Source: Symsagittifera roscoffensis
Lineage: Eukaryota; Xenacoelomorpha; Acoela; Convolutidae
Assembly: GCF_963678635.1 (NCBI RefSeq)
Contig: NC_087062.1
Coordinates: forward strand, 6,252,193-6,316,192
Length of the DNA: 64,000 bases
Direction of reading: 5' to 3'
The translations under genes and the position numbers were made by a program. Below are positions 23,401-34,000 of the stretch, one piece after another; position 1 is the stretch's first letter, and each line of letters begins with the position of its first letter. The notes beneath the pieces are model-generated. The model made no database searches. It saw only the letters and a list, made by a program, of their open reading frames with translations, and had not been told where the DNA came from.

Positions 23401-24663
23401 TTACGGTAGAACCGGTTTATCACCCTGTATTTCGTCTAATGTGGGCCGTTCCGGGAAATTTGAACAGCTCGATAGTCCATCGTCTGTCTCTGACTTAAGT
23501 GACTTCACAAGACCTGATGAATCTTTTATTTTATTCAATCGTCTCAAGATACAAATTTTGTCCCTATGATTGGGACAATCAACAACTTCATTTTGTTTAT
23601 GGTTTTCAGTCATTTCATATCGAGTTTTTACAGGTAAAGCATATCCCAGTTTCCTCCCCTTCTGTATCGTGATTGGCATGTCAAGGGTATTCAACAAGAC
23701 ACTCACGCAGAGGCCGCTCTTCGTGATCGAGAAGGATCTTCCTAAAACAGCAGCACTTTGACTATTTGGATTTGGGACTATGCATACCTGCTTGTTGTCA
23801 CTTAGTTCATTGTAATTTTTCATTCGTAAGCTTACAATTGCCGCCTCGTTCGCCTTTAGCCTCAACCTCCTACTCAAGAATACCGGTGCTTTGGTTTCAT
23901 TTTCCATTATTAAATTTACCGGTTTGATTGCGTACCTCCTATCCGGGTTCCGTATCCTGAACATTGCGTTGTTTAGATCAATCGCTACATCAAAGTTCCT
24001 GATGAAGTCTCTGCCTAAAATAAAATGGTCAGACTCATCTAGGTTTTCTACCACAAGAAAGCTCATCCACAGGTTACGTTCCCCCAGATTGAGGGCTATT
24101 ATCGGCGTTTTGCCCATCACCCGCAGGGCCCCTTTGTTTGCAGCTGACAACCGTATTCTCGAATCTATCAAATCATCTTTGTTGAAGCCCATTCGTTCCC
24201 AAGTTTCGATTGGTATGACACTCAAGACTGCTCCCGTATCAAGTAACCCACGTAACTGAGTCTTTTTGCCACTTATGTCTAGCACGTGTCCTGTCACATC
24301 TGCCTCCGTCCCGATGTGCATTGCATCTTCTTCAAGCATGGCGCAGTGTCCAATTGATCTCACTTTCATTTCTTCTTTTCCCACGTAGATTTGCCCAATT
24401 AGGTCTTCATCACATGTTATCATTGTTTTGGTATAGATGTTGATTCCATCTATATTTAGCATCACCTCATGTGGACCATAAGCTTCTGTGTACCTGTTAT
24501 CAACACGTACCGACTTGCCACCCCCTCTCGTGAGTAGTGCTCTCAATGCTCTAGAAGTTGTTTGTGGGCTTATACAACTCAAGTAATCTGCGTACCCATC
24601 AATGTGCATTGTTGTCTGGTCACTTGGTTCGCTCAAGTTTCTCGTTACTTCGTGGCCGCCCAC
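23401..24663 (-). CDS. Aspartic protease region of the Ty3 element polyprotein
   Basis: A 420-codon frame. The protease has LRGLLDTGAVLSVIP with active-site DTGA at residues 142-145 and the second structural motif HFILGRDFIRNFDVAIDL at about 213-230; both are typical of retropepsins, which cut Gag-Pol. The frame is the same as that of the reverse transcriptase, from which it is divided only by TAA at 23,401. The first ~130 residues have no identified domain and follow a short Lys/Glu-rich frame. Confidence 0.85.
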   Translation of the reverse strand: MGGHEVTRNLSEPSDQTTMHIDGYADYLSCISPQTTSRALRALLTRGGGKSVRVDNRYTEAYGPHEVMLNIDGINIYTKTMITCDEDLIGQIYVGKEEMKVRSIGHCAMLEEDAMHIGTEADVTGHVLDISGKKTQLRGLLDTGAVLSVIPIETWERMGFNKDDLIDSRIRLSAANKGALRVMGKTPIIALNLGERNLWMSFLVVENLDESDHFILGRDFIRNFDVAIDLNNAMFRIRNPDRRYAIKPVNLIMENETKAPVFLSRRLRLKANEAAIVSLRMKNYNELSDNKQVCIVPNPNSQSAAVLGRSFSITKSGLCVSVLLNTLDMPITIQKGRKLGYALPVKTRYEMTENHKQNEVVDCPNHRDKICILRRLNKIKDSSGLVKSLKSETDDGLSSCSNFPERPTLDEIQGDKPVLP

Positions 24664-24672
24664 AGTGATTAT

Positions 24673-24975
24673 TCACATTATTCTTGCCCCAATCTTTGTT
24701 ATGCCAAATGGCTTTCCAGTAACCATTTTTACAGTGTTGCAGTTTCCATTTTTTGTCGACCCCTCAGCAGCTTCTGGTAATGTTTGTGGGCAACTTAATG
24801 CTTCGCTCATTTTCTGTCTTTGGATTTTTTGCTTCAGCCGTTTTTCTATTTCTTTCGCTGCCAGGTCTTGTTTCACTTTGTTGATGGCCTCCGCTGCCGC
24901 CTTCTCATAATCTATTTCTAGGGCGTTCTTCGCCGTGGCCTCTACTGCACTATTACATTGTGTTACAGCTTTCAC
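24673..24975 (-). other. Short gag-pol linker frame
   Basis: A 100-codon frame, rich in Lys, Glu and Ala (DLAAKEIEKRLKQKIQRQK), overlapping the last bases of gag (24,972). It is probably part of the pol reading frame between nucleocapsid and protease, as frameshifting is usual at this place in Ty3 elements. No domain is seen. Confidence 0.5.
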
Positions 24976-27203
24976 TGTTTTCGCCGATAGCTCCGCACTT
25001 GGTCTTTCTTGTTTTTCGTCTCAAATTCACCTTGTCTGTTTCTCTGGTTCTGCACCGCTGCTAGCGCCAACTTGTGTTTTGGATGACTCTGGTTCTTGAC
25101 CGCTTCCCAAAACAACGGACAGTCCATCCTGAAGTGCCCCTCTTGGTTGCAGAAGAAGCATCTTGCACCTATTTTGATGATCAAGCCACTATAGAACTCG
25201 TGTTCTTCCATCTGGCTCATATCTTCCTCATCGGGTGCGTATCCCAAACTCTTCATGCCCTGTTTGTATGTCGTGCAATCCGCCACATGATGATCAGCTG
25301 ACCCACAGTTAGCGCATGATCTGCGTTTGTCCATGTCATCTCTGGGCTTGTACCATGATGAACTTTGTGGCTGACTCCCCCCTTGTGTGTTCCTGTTGTC
25401 TGAGTACGTGTATTTCTTCGGTTTCATCAGCATGTACTCTCTTGATTTCTGCCTCATCTCTTCTGGAGTTGGTGCACTGTCTTTCGACAATGTGTAGTAC
25501 GTTGCTAGCATCGTTCTCAAGTCATCACTTTTTACCCCATCAATGAACTTTGAGGCGATGCTGAAGTTCCTTTGATCGGTAGATTCTTCTGGGTCACTCC
25601 TTCTTCTCAAGCTTTCAAGATCATCTAGGAACCTGTCTATTGATTCATCGTCCCTCTGTCTCCTCTTTTCAAATCGCATCATTGCTTGATGACCCTTCAT
25701 GCCTGAGCCGAATCTATTTAACGATTTTTCATAGATTTTGTCCGCTGTGTCGCGTTCTTCTTCTTTCTTCGCAACCACGCATTTCAATGCCGTGCCTTCC
25801 AGATTGCTTAGTATCGCTGTGCATGCTTGCCTCTCATCGGTCAAGTTGTCTTGTTCTAAGTGCAACCTCATGACTTCTACCCAAGTGTCAATGCATCCAT
25901 CTGAATCATCTTTGAACTCCTTCGGTTTCTTGAAGGTTTTCCTGGATTTGTTGCTTCCTCTGTCACTCGAGTCGGTGTTCCTTGTGGCGAAGGCTTCTAG
26001 CGTCCTGTTCATCATTTCCCAGGTGCTTGCCCATGTCATGGCAACCGGTCCCACGTTGTTGTGAGTCGTGGAGTCCCCTGGACCACTGGTTGTGTTCGCT
26101 GTTCCATTTTTTATAATGGCCCTGGCCCCCACCGGTGCCGTAATCGCGGCCTCCCGGGTTGCTGGTAACGGTATTGACTGTCGTTTGTTCCTTTGAGGCT
26201 CCACGAAGTCCACTCTATTACCTTGTGTCCTCACTGCTGCTGGCCTGTCTTGTGGCGTTGAATTCCTCAAGATAGCGTCTAGCTTTGTCTGTATTGCACT
26301 TGAGCTCTCAGCCTGTTCCTTACTCATCGTATCCATTCTCGTTTCCAAACTCCCCAACTGGCTATTCACTGCGTCATATCGCTGCTTCATTTCTCGCATG
26401 TCTTTTCTGATGTTCTTGTCTCGCTCTTCATCAGTGGTTTCTACTTTGTCAGACATCTGCTGAAGCTTTTCCTCCGTTGCTCTTGCTAGATGGAAATAGT
26501 TGTCCCAGTACTCATGTTTCTTGTTTCTCATTTCCTTCCTTATCACATTTCTATCCTCTTCGCTGTGCTTCAGTTTCTCATCTATCTGATCTAGCTTCGC
26601 CATCAAGTCACTTAGCTCAAGAGTAGTTGTTCCATGGTCCGTTGTTGTCCTGTAGTCGGTCGCTGGTCCCGGTTTTTTCTGATCCTCGTTTTGGTTGGTC
26701 TCTGTTGTTCTCGTGGATACTGTTCCGAATGTTTTGCTTTTCTCGGCTTTAGTCTCCTCCACTGCTGCGTCTCTCGATCTCATTCCAACCATCATCGCCA
26801 ATCTTTCAGTAAAAGACGTTCTCTTTTGAGACTCATCCTTCACTGTTTCTGGCGTGTTGCCTGTTGTGTCTTCCACGTTGTCTATCGGTGAGAACTCTAT
26901 GGGTTTTGGGTTAGGTTCTTCCGCATTGGGCATTGGAGTTGACTCTGTCGTCTTCTTTCCTGCTTCATCCACACTTTGATCAGGTGTCTCTAGATCAATC
27001 TCGATGGTGGGTTCTACTCGTTCCCCTTCCGTGCCCTCTTTTGCTCTGTTCTCTGTGGTACTCCTCGTCCTGACCATACTAACTGAAAAGTTCTTCTTTG
27101 TTACCTTCGGACCCATTGATGTTGTTTTACGTAGCGACGAGTTATACTTTGTCTTCGCTTCGGTAGATCTTTTTTCAGCTACCGGTACCCTGCTCCGCCT
27201 CAT
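24972..27203 (-). CDS. Gag of the Ty3 element (743 codons, two CCHC zinc knuckles)
   Basis: Intact frame from ATG 27,203. The first ~150 residues are low-complexity, rich in Thr, Glu and Lys; a coiled coil lies at about 190-320; a capsid-like helical region follows (near FKDDSDGCIDTWVEVMRLHL and IASKFIDGVKSDDLRTML); two knuckles sit near residues 631 and 683 (CANCGSADHHVADC and CFFCNQEGHFRMDC, both C-x2-C-x4-H-x4-C). Gag forms the particle and packages element RNA. It overlaps the next frame by a few bases. Unlike pol it shows no stops. Confidence 0.9.
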   Translation of the reverse strand: MRRSRVPVAEKRSTEAKTKYNSSLRKTTSMGPKVTKKNFSVSMVRTRSTTENRAKEGTEGERVEPTIEIDLETPDQSVDEAGKKTTESTPMPNAEEPNPKPIEFSPIDNVEDTTGNTPETVKDESQKRTSFTERLAMMVGMRSRDAAVEETKAEKSKTFGTVSTRTTETNQNEDQKKPGPATDYRTTTDHGTTTLELSDLMAKLDQIDEKLKHSEEDRNVIRKEMRNKKHEYWDNYFHLARATEEKLQQMSDKVETTDEERDKNIRKDMREMKQRYDAVNSQLGSLETRMDTMSKEQAESSSAIQTKLDAILRNSTPQDRPAAVRTQGNRVDFVEPQRNKRQSIPLPATREAAITAPVGARAIIKNGTANTTSGPGDSTTHNNVGPVAMTWASTWEMMNRTLEAFATRNTDSSDRGSNKSRKTFKKPKEFKDDSDGCIDTWVEVMRLHLEQDNLTDERQACTAILSNLEGTALKCVVAKKEEERDTADKIYEKSLNRFGSGMKGHQAMMRFEKRRQRDDESIDRFLDDLESLRRRSDPEESTDQRNFSIASKFIDGVKSDDLRTMLATYYTLSKDSAPTPEEMRQKSREYMLMKPKKYTYSDNRNTQGGSQPQSSSWYKPRDDMDKRRSCANCGSADHHVADCTTYKQGMKSLGYAPDEEDMSQMEEHEFYSGLIIKIGARCFFCNQEGHFRMDCPLFWEAVKNQSHPKHKLALAAVQNQRNRQGEFETKNKKDQVRSYRRKQ

Positions 27204-27529
27204 TATTTACAATTGTTACTATTTACAGTATTACTATCTACAAAATTCTACTCTAAGGTTAAAACCTCTTTTGACAAAATTTTATAAAAAGAAATTGACA
27301 ATTTGCTAAAAACAACTTTTCTTAGGCTCTTGAAAATTTTATATGTTTGGATAGGATATAGAACATGATTTTACAATTGGTTACTTCAACCTGACTTAGT
27401 ACTCTTTTAGTACCCCCCTTCCTAATGCTGTTCCAAGACTTTCTCTCTACCGTCTCAAGACTATTCAGTGTTGTCCCAGTACTTCTTGTTAGTGTCCCCA
27501 GACCACTGTCCCAAGACCCTTGCCCTAAG

Positions 27530-27960
27530 TCTGCTGTCCCAATACTACTGTCCCAAGACTAGTATCCCAAGACTAATGTCCCAAGACCAACGTCCCAAGA
27601 CCAATGGCCCAAGACCAATATCCCAAGACCAATGTACCAAGACCACTGTCCCAAGACCAATGTCCCAAGACCACTGTCCCAAGACCACTGTCCCAAGACC
27701 AATGTCCCAAGACCACTGTCCCAAGACCAATGTCCCAAGACCAATGTCCCAAGACCACTGTCCCAAGACCAATGTCCCAAGACCAATGTCCCAAGACCAC
27801 TGTCCCAAGACCAATGTCCCAAGACCAATGTCCCAAGACCACTGTCCCAAGACCAATGTCCCAAGACCACTGTCCCAAGGTCACTGTCCCAATACCAATG
27901 TCCCAAGACCACTGTCCTAAGACTAACGTCCCAAGACCAATATCCCAAGGCTATTTCGTA
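27530..27960 (+). repeat. 14-bp minisatellite in the element leader, about 25-30 units
   Basis: Units GTCCCAAGACCAAT and GTCCCAAGACCACT alternate; degenerate units extend to about 28,090. Because the unit has no stop in most frames and 14 is not a multiple of 3, long open frames appear on both strands (repeating PRPMSQDHCPKT or WSWDIGLGT). I treat them as artefacts. The array lies in the 5' leader between LTR and gag. Confidence 0.9.
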
Positions 27961-28320
27961 CCAAGACTGCTCTGGTCCAAGACTGTCCCAAGGCTGCACT
28001 GTCCCAAGACTGCTCTGTCCCGCGACTGTCCCAAGACCGTGTTGCTCCAAGACTGTCCCCAGACTGCAATGTCCCAAGACTTCTTCGGTACTATCCCAAG
28101 ACTCGTCACTGAGTGTCTGGATATCGGGTCTCTTCTTCTTCTTCGTTGTAGGGACTATTGAACCACTGTACCTTTTACCACCACTTGAGCTTTAGTAAAA
28201 ATTTTCCCAAAATCCCTATCTTAATGGTCAAAACCCAAATATTAATCCCCCTGTATTTGCCTCTATCTCTATGTTTCGGGCTATTTGAAACCCTAAATTC
28301 CCCGCAGGTATCTTGTGACC

Positions 28321-28368
28321 ACCTGTTCGTATACCAACGAACAGGTTTTCGTTGGTATACCTGTTCCT
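28321..28368. repeat. Small hairpin in the element leader
   Basis: GTATACCAACGAA and TTCGTTGGTATAC pair around a CAGGTT centre, with ACCTGTTC/GAACAGG repeats adding alternative pairings. In an RNA this would be a stable stem-loop. Confidence 0.6.
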
Positions 28369-28399
28369 TTGAAATACCAACAACAAATTTTCACCAAAA

Positions 28400-29030
28400 C
28401 GTAAAAATTTAAACTGGAAAAAATTTCAAAAACAGATGGATGAATTCTCCTGAAATTCAAGGTTGACCGATGTCAATCTTTGTCCGAAAAAATGTCTGGT
28501 ACCCGATTGCCACGCGTTTTCCTCCCTCCTGCTAGCGATCTTATGGGGTATCACAAAAACTGTCTATGTCCGTTCCCCCCTACCGATCCGACCAGGGTAC
28601 CTAGCTTAACCTGATTTTAATTTTGGATATCCACTTCTTATAACCAACGCGTGTAAATATCTAATGTAACTAAATCGACGATGCCGAACAATTAGTTACT
28701 CTAACGTGTCCCCCCTTTTTACAATTTTCAACCGCTAACCTCTAACCTAACCAGCCCCCCTTCTAACCTCCCCCCTCTTTAGCCCCCCTCTTAGGCCGAA
28801 AAATCCCTTAAGCGTCGGGTGCTAAACCTCTCGAGAGAAAACCGTAGACCTGTTTCCAGGCCTGCTTGTGCAAAAACTTCCTCAAAACAATGTGACTCCG
28901 CTTATCCATTTTTACACTTATCTCCTATAATGTAATGTGGATTCTAACGATACCCGTTGCCCAACTTGAGAACACCCCTGTGCGTCCTCTTGTAGTGATC
29001 CTGTGCTGGTTGTCTCTGTTCTGCACTTGA
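28400..29030. other. Non-coding leader of the Ty3 element
   Basis: C-rich on the plus strand (runs such as CCCCCC near 28,755-28,790). No open frame or motif was recognised between the 14-bp and the 69-bp repeat arrays. Confidence 0.5.
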
Positions 29031-29039
29031 CAGCAGCAT

Positions 29040-29310
29040 CAATTTCCCACTTGGCTGGTCACCTCTTCCAGTCAAGTTTCCAGTGGGTTCAGCTTAGTAC
29101 TTATGAACCACTTTCCCACTCGGCTGGTCACCTCTTCCAGTCAAGTCTCCTAGTGGTCCGGTTCGATCCTTGTGAACCACTTTCCCACTCGGCTGGTCAC
29201 CTCTTCCAGTCAAGTCTCCTAGTGGCCCGGTTCGATCCTTGTGAACCACTTTCCCACTCGGCTGGTCACCCTTTCCAGTCAAGTCTCCTAGTGGTGCGGC
29301 TAGGTTGCAA
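29040..29310 (+). repeat. 69-bp tandem repeat, about four units, in the element leader
   Basis: CTTTCCCACTCGGCTGGTCA recurs at 29,111, 29,180 and 29,249, exactly 69 bp apart; a diverged first unit starts near 29,045. As 69 is divisible by 3, a repeated frame appears in each direction, but nothing else suggests a protein. Confidence 0.85.
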
Positions 29311-29739
29311 TCTGTCTGAAAACCCTTAACAACGCCCCCCACTCGGGCACCTTATTGAAGCCACTGGCTTAAATTGCTAGATTGATCGAAACGATCGGTC
29401 TTATAAAACAGTATGGGTATACTATTTAATTAATATAAAGGTTTGATCCAAATGATCCGGTATCAAAGTCACTTTTTTTTTTCTTTTTATGGTTTTTGTT
29501 CCTTTTTCTATACTTTTTTCGTGTTTTTGTCCCCCTAGTTGCCCCCCCCTTACTCGGTTAGCTAGGCCTCGTTCAGAGAGCGTACCAGGAAGTTTTCTCA
29601 ACTTTCTTAAAAAGCTATCACGGTACAACCGGAAGGTTTACACGTTCCCGCTGAACCGTACCACCGGTACTCTAGAATGGGCATGCAGCCCAGAGCTGTG
29701 TCAAGTGGTTTCGACTCCGTAGTCATGATGTCGTAAAAA

Positions 29740-29754
29740 CACCCAGGAGCGCCA
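29740..29754 (-). promoter_or_regulatory. Candidate primer-binding site of the Ty3 element
   Basis: On the minus strand TGGCGCTCCTGGGTG begins about 11 nt after the 5' LTR end. Primer-binding sites begin TGG, complementary to the CCA end of a tRNA. Which tRNA could not be determined. Confidence 0.4.
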
Positions 29755-29766
29755 TAAAAACACTAT

Positions 29767-30660
29767 GTAACAGTCGCCTACTCCAGTCACATTTGAGGCT
29801 TAAGAAAAATAGGCCCTATAACCATTGGCTCAAGAGTCAGGGACACTATCTCTTGTGTTTTTCTACCTCAAGAACGGTCGGAGCCAATTCGGTTCGCTTG
29901 CGACATGAGACTAGAACCCGTTACAGCTTAAAGGCTGCTACCAAAATATCCCCCCACTCTAGAAAATAAAAATGTCCCCATACTTAGGTCTCGAGATACC
30001 CGAAATACACGAACGCCGTTAAAAACGTGGTCGGAACAATCCGTTAAGTTACTTTTTATTGGACAGTGGCACTTTGATCCGTTTCAGATGGATCAACCAA
30101 AAACTCGCCTTATCTCAACATAACAATCATAAAACACACTCGAGAAAATTAAATTAGGGACTCACATGTTGATGCACTCGAGTACAAGGAGTAATTAAAT
30201 TGGTAAGCAACTCGAGAATGAGATAATATAACTAGATAAGTTTAATACTGATCAGTTTTGATAACAGAAGTAAGTTCTGGCTCTAGAATTAGAGTTTTTG
30301 TATGAACCATTGGGACACTCAAGCTGTCCACCTTTCCATTGAAGGTTCACTCTGGTTCGTTTCGAATAGTTGTTCTCTTCTTTTTATTATCTCTCCTCCT
30401 ATTTCGGGATAAGACAGCTCTACTCGTGTATTATTTTGTGTCTGGAAATTGCGAATAGCAATTTCCTGCTGTTTTCTTAAGTACTTTCCCGCAATTGTAA
30501 ATTCGGTCGTTCTCTTTTTCACTTTTTGTGTTTTCAGTTGGTGCGAGAAAACTGAGCATGACAGGCTCCATTCGAAATTTTGAAAACAAAAACTTCACTC
30601 CAAAATCACGTATTTTCGTGTCCCTCAAGGTCAAACTTCCAGATATGACCGACTGGCACA
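29767..30660 (-). repeat. 5' LTR of the Ty3 element
   Basis: Direct repeat of 16,042-16,938 with scattered substitutions and 1-2 bp indels. As the promoter end of the element it drives transcription leftwards, away from BET coding exon 1, which starts 369 bp to the right. Confidence 0.88.
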
Positions 30661-30783
30661 TTATCAACCCTGTAATTGGGTGCTGTCAGAGTGCACTCAA
30701 AGGATACAAATGGTATTTCCAATACAGGCGGTTTTTTATTAGTTGATAAAAAATTGAAGCACCGAAGGTGCGTTACTCATAAG

Positions 30784-30951
30784 TTACGTTTGACGTGAGT
30801 CCACGTTAACATAGAAATCCAGAAACGCCAAGTTACCTCTCTCGTTTGCCTTTTGTAGAGTAAACTGTTGATAAAGATTTAATTTATTTGCAGCGTGTAA
30901 CATCTTTTCCGGGTCTCCTTTCACAGTTCTCACGATGTTATCCACATACTC
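30784..30951 (-). pseudogene. Penelope-like reverse transcriptase fragment
   Basis: A 55-codon minus-strand frame contains YVDNIVRTVKGDPEKMLHAA and FTLQKANERGNLAFLDFYV. The spacing of Y-x-D-x and F-x-L/M-x-K/E-...-L-x-FLD is that of Penelope-like RT palm sequences. The second catalytic Asp of YVDD is Asn here and the frame is bounded by stops, so it is a dead fragment. It lies between the Ty3 element and BET exon 1. Confidence 0.65.
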
Positions 30952-31028
30952 TCAGGATATGAATTAATTCAGTTCGTTCAAACTTAGTTGACAATTATCT
31001 AAGTTTATTTTGAAAATTTCAGTTGGCG

Positions 31029-34000
31029 ATGACCGAAGTTAGTAGTATCTCCAATGAAGATAATTTGGCCGCCGATGGAAAGTCTAAAAATCAAGACTCT
31101 GATAATTTATCCAAAAATGTGTTCGAGAAAGATCTATTTGGAAATGATGATTTGATAGTTAGTGGCCCAACAAAGCACTCGGTAATAGATTCAGATGATG
31201 GAGGGGAACTCGAACCACTTCCCGAAAAAATGATCCAAGATGTCGTGCTTGATCCTGCTGTGCAAAAAGACCATATTAACCCAAAAATAGAACCCTCTCC
31301 TTCAGTGCCAGAGACTAAACGTGAACATGACGAGCAAGTTGACACCTCACACATTGCTGAGCTTAGCGATGACAAAAAGAACTTAGAAATCAATTCAAAT
31401 TCAGGCGTGAAAACCTCTAGCTTAGATGTCAAGGAATTAAATACCGATACTAAAGCATCCCCGTCAGATACCAAGACACCAAGTACAAATATCACGATAT
31501 CAAACTCAGATGCCAATAAGACACCAGCTTTTGATATGAAAACTGAGAGCAAGCCCAAGGTTCTAAATCCGCCGCCGCCTCCGTGGTTCAAACCTGGAAG
31601 GGGGCGTAAAACAAACCAGCTGCAATTCTTAGACAAAACAGTTATAAAGGCTGTGAGCAAGCACAAATACGCATGGCCATTTCTAACGCCAGTGGACGCC
31701 GCTGCATTGATGCTCCCGGTAAGGATTGCGACGCGAGTAGCCAAGTTTTTTTTTAAGCGGGCTATCATATTTAGTTCATTGTTTCCTAATCAGAAATTTC
31801 AGCGAACTTGGATTAATTCGTATGGATTGATAAGCAGTAATTTCATTAAGTATTCAACGAAAGAAATTAGGTCGTTTAGTTTTATTCCGGAAAAGTTGCT
31901 TGAAGTTTTTCACTTAAATTAATTTAATGTTTTGGTTGTTTGATTTTTGATATCTTATAAAGTGTTAATGACCAAAGTGATATTATTTATCTATGACTTC
32001 TGAAATTTTGTTTTTTAAGAAACTTGGTTTTCTACGTTTGGTTTGAAAATTGTTTCGAAAGTGGAGTTTTTTGAATTTCCAGAATAAAAAAATTGACCCA
32101 ATTTTCTCAATGTCGGAATTGATTTTTTTTTCAATTGAAGTCAGTCGTTTTTGGCCTCCTTGAGGTCAAACTTTCGCAAAAATCACGCTAAAGTTTGATT
32201 TCTCGCTGCTTAAATTTTAAATTTTTTTAAATTTCATTTCAAATCATTTAACAAAAAAGAAGGCATACGCGAAAAAACGCAAATGACTCTTAAATTCGAG
32301 AGCGGACTGTAATTTAAGATTTTCTGACGGAATAAGAAATTACCTATTGATTCAGTTTTTTCGAATTAGGCAAGTGTTTTACCCTTGCGATAAGCAAGGG
32401 AATTGCAATCGGGTACTAGACTTTTTTTTTCCTGTTAACAACTTTTTTCAAATGATGATCTCCTTTTTCAGGACATTGCACGTTTAACACCTCTAGTTAT
32501 TGTGCCTAGATTCAATGCGTTGCTGGATCTACTAGTAAAATATTTCAGATTTTAAATTGTTTTTTTTTGTAGCCTTAATTGATTTCGGGCCAATTTTTAT
32601 CGGCTTTTTCGTGGGTGTTTTTGTTTTAACGTTCTATTCAATTGATTTTCAAATTCAATTCCAAGAAAGTATCACAATTTTTAACACGCTTTTTAAACGT
32701 TGTTTAAGTAAACGGTTTTCACACGCTTTTTTATTCAAACTTTCGGTTTGAAAAAAAATTGTAGTGCTTGATATTTTTTCTTTTTTTTTCAGTTTGCTTC
32801 CGAATGCATAGTTTTTATTTTAACATCAACTTTAGTCAACCATCCGGCGCATGTGTCGCAGAGGTATAACAATTGCTTGAGACGACAAAGGCCTGTAGTT
32901 CGAATCCGACCGGGACCTGTCTTATGCAAAGTTGATTTTTTAATGCTTTTTCGTACTATAGTCCGTCTGCCTATTTTTGTCGGCTTGATTACCGTAGCCC
33001 GATTTTTTTGAGTTTTCAGCTTTCTTCCAAGTTGCTGTAACACCCATGCTTGAGACGACAGAGCCCAGCAGTTCGATTCCAGTCGGGATGTGTTTCTTTG
33101 TAAATTCAAACTTCCGGCTTTTTTGGATTCGTGAGGTAACACAACTGCTTGAGGCGGCAAAGGCGAATCCAAACACGACCTGTTTTTTGCAGAGTTTTGT
33201 GCTTTTTCGGACTATCGTCCGTCTGTTTTATTTTTGTCCGTCTGCTCCTTGTAAAGTTTCGGCGCACCAATTTTTTCTGAATACTTTTTGCGTTTGATGC
33301 ATGTTTTATTTTTTGTTGACAAATTTAGATTTTTCATTTATTTTGGTTTTAATTGCAGGCATTCATTTTTGAATTGCAATTTGTCAAAATCGCATCATAT
33401 GTTCTTGATCCAAAAGAAAACCTTTTGATCCAGCTTTACTAGTTCACCAACAATCTTTTGCAATATAATTGAAGGCAAAGTAGAACTCCTTCTAGGCTTA
33501 TTTGCTTACTATGCGAGCCTTTAAATGGTACATATGCACACGGTTTTTCGATAGCAAGCGTTATCAAACCAGAGTATAGACTTTTTTCTGATTAAAAACT
33601 TTTTTAACCATTGAGTTTAATCGTTTGATATCAAAATTTACAGTAGGAAGCGTTTTAAAACCAGAATATAGACTCTTTTATGTAAACAACATCAGTTTAA
33701 TAATTGTCTTAAAATAACTTCAAGTTCATCTGCTTCTCCGGCACACATGTTATAGCGGTAACCACTGCGCCTAGGGCGGCATGGGCCCTAGTTTAAAATG
33801 GGAAATTTTCTGTTTCGGAAAACTTCAATATTATCGCCTTCTTATATTTTGTTGGCTTAGGTGCCACATAGCTTTTTTCGGCGCTGTAAGCAATGTTCAT
33901 TTTAATTGAAAGTGTTTTTAATTTATTCTTGTAATTTGTAAGTTTACGGAATCGGATTTTTTCGGGTAAATCAGTTCGGCTTCTGTTTTGTCGGCCTGGT

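Larger units (their letters stand above)
16042..30660 (-). mobile_element. Ty3-type LTR retrotransposon, about 14.6 kb, with an additional 3' ORF
   Basis: Two direct repeats of about 895 bp (16,042-16,938 and 29,767-30,660) bound it. Candidate target duplication TTAT at 16,038-16,041 and 30,661-30,664. Reading the minus strand: 5' LTR, candidate primer-binding site, a 2.5 kb leader with two minisatellites, gag, protease, RT/RNase H, integrase, an unknown ORF, polypurine tract and 3' LTR. Order PR-RT-RH-IN is Ty3/Gypsy order. The LTRs differ by only a few per cent by eye, so insertion was fairly recent, yet pol and the 3' ORF carry stops and frameshifts. The large size comes from the leader and the 3' ORF. 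Confidence 0.9.

Noticed and set aside
27468-28195. Long repetitive open frames (PRPMSQDHCPKT type) on both strands
   Set aside because: They are produced by a 14-bp stop-free minisatellite in the leader of the Ty3 element; overlapping frames on both strands are equally open.
29003-29342. 108- and 82-codon frames over the 69-bp repeat
   Set aside because: The repeat length is divisible by 3, so repetition alone gives the frame. No start context, domain or homologue is seen.
31091-31768. 225-codon minus-strand frame
   Set aside because: It is antisense to BET coding exon 1, whose plus-strand reading is a known family with proper splice sites.
32850-33190. Functional tRNA genes
   Set aside because: B boxes are good, but the acceptor and D-arm halves do not pair and A boxes are degraded.
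32940-33297. Open frames over the tRNA-like repeats
   Set aside because: They follow tRNA-derived repeat DNA on both strands and match no domain.
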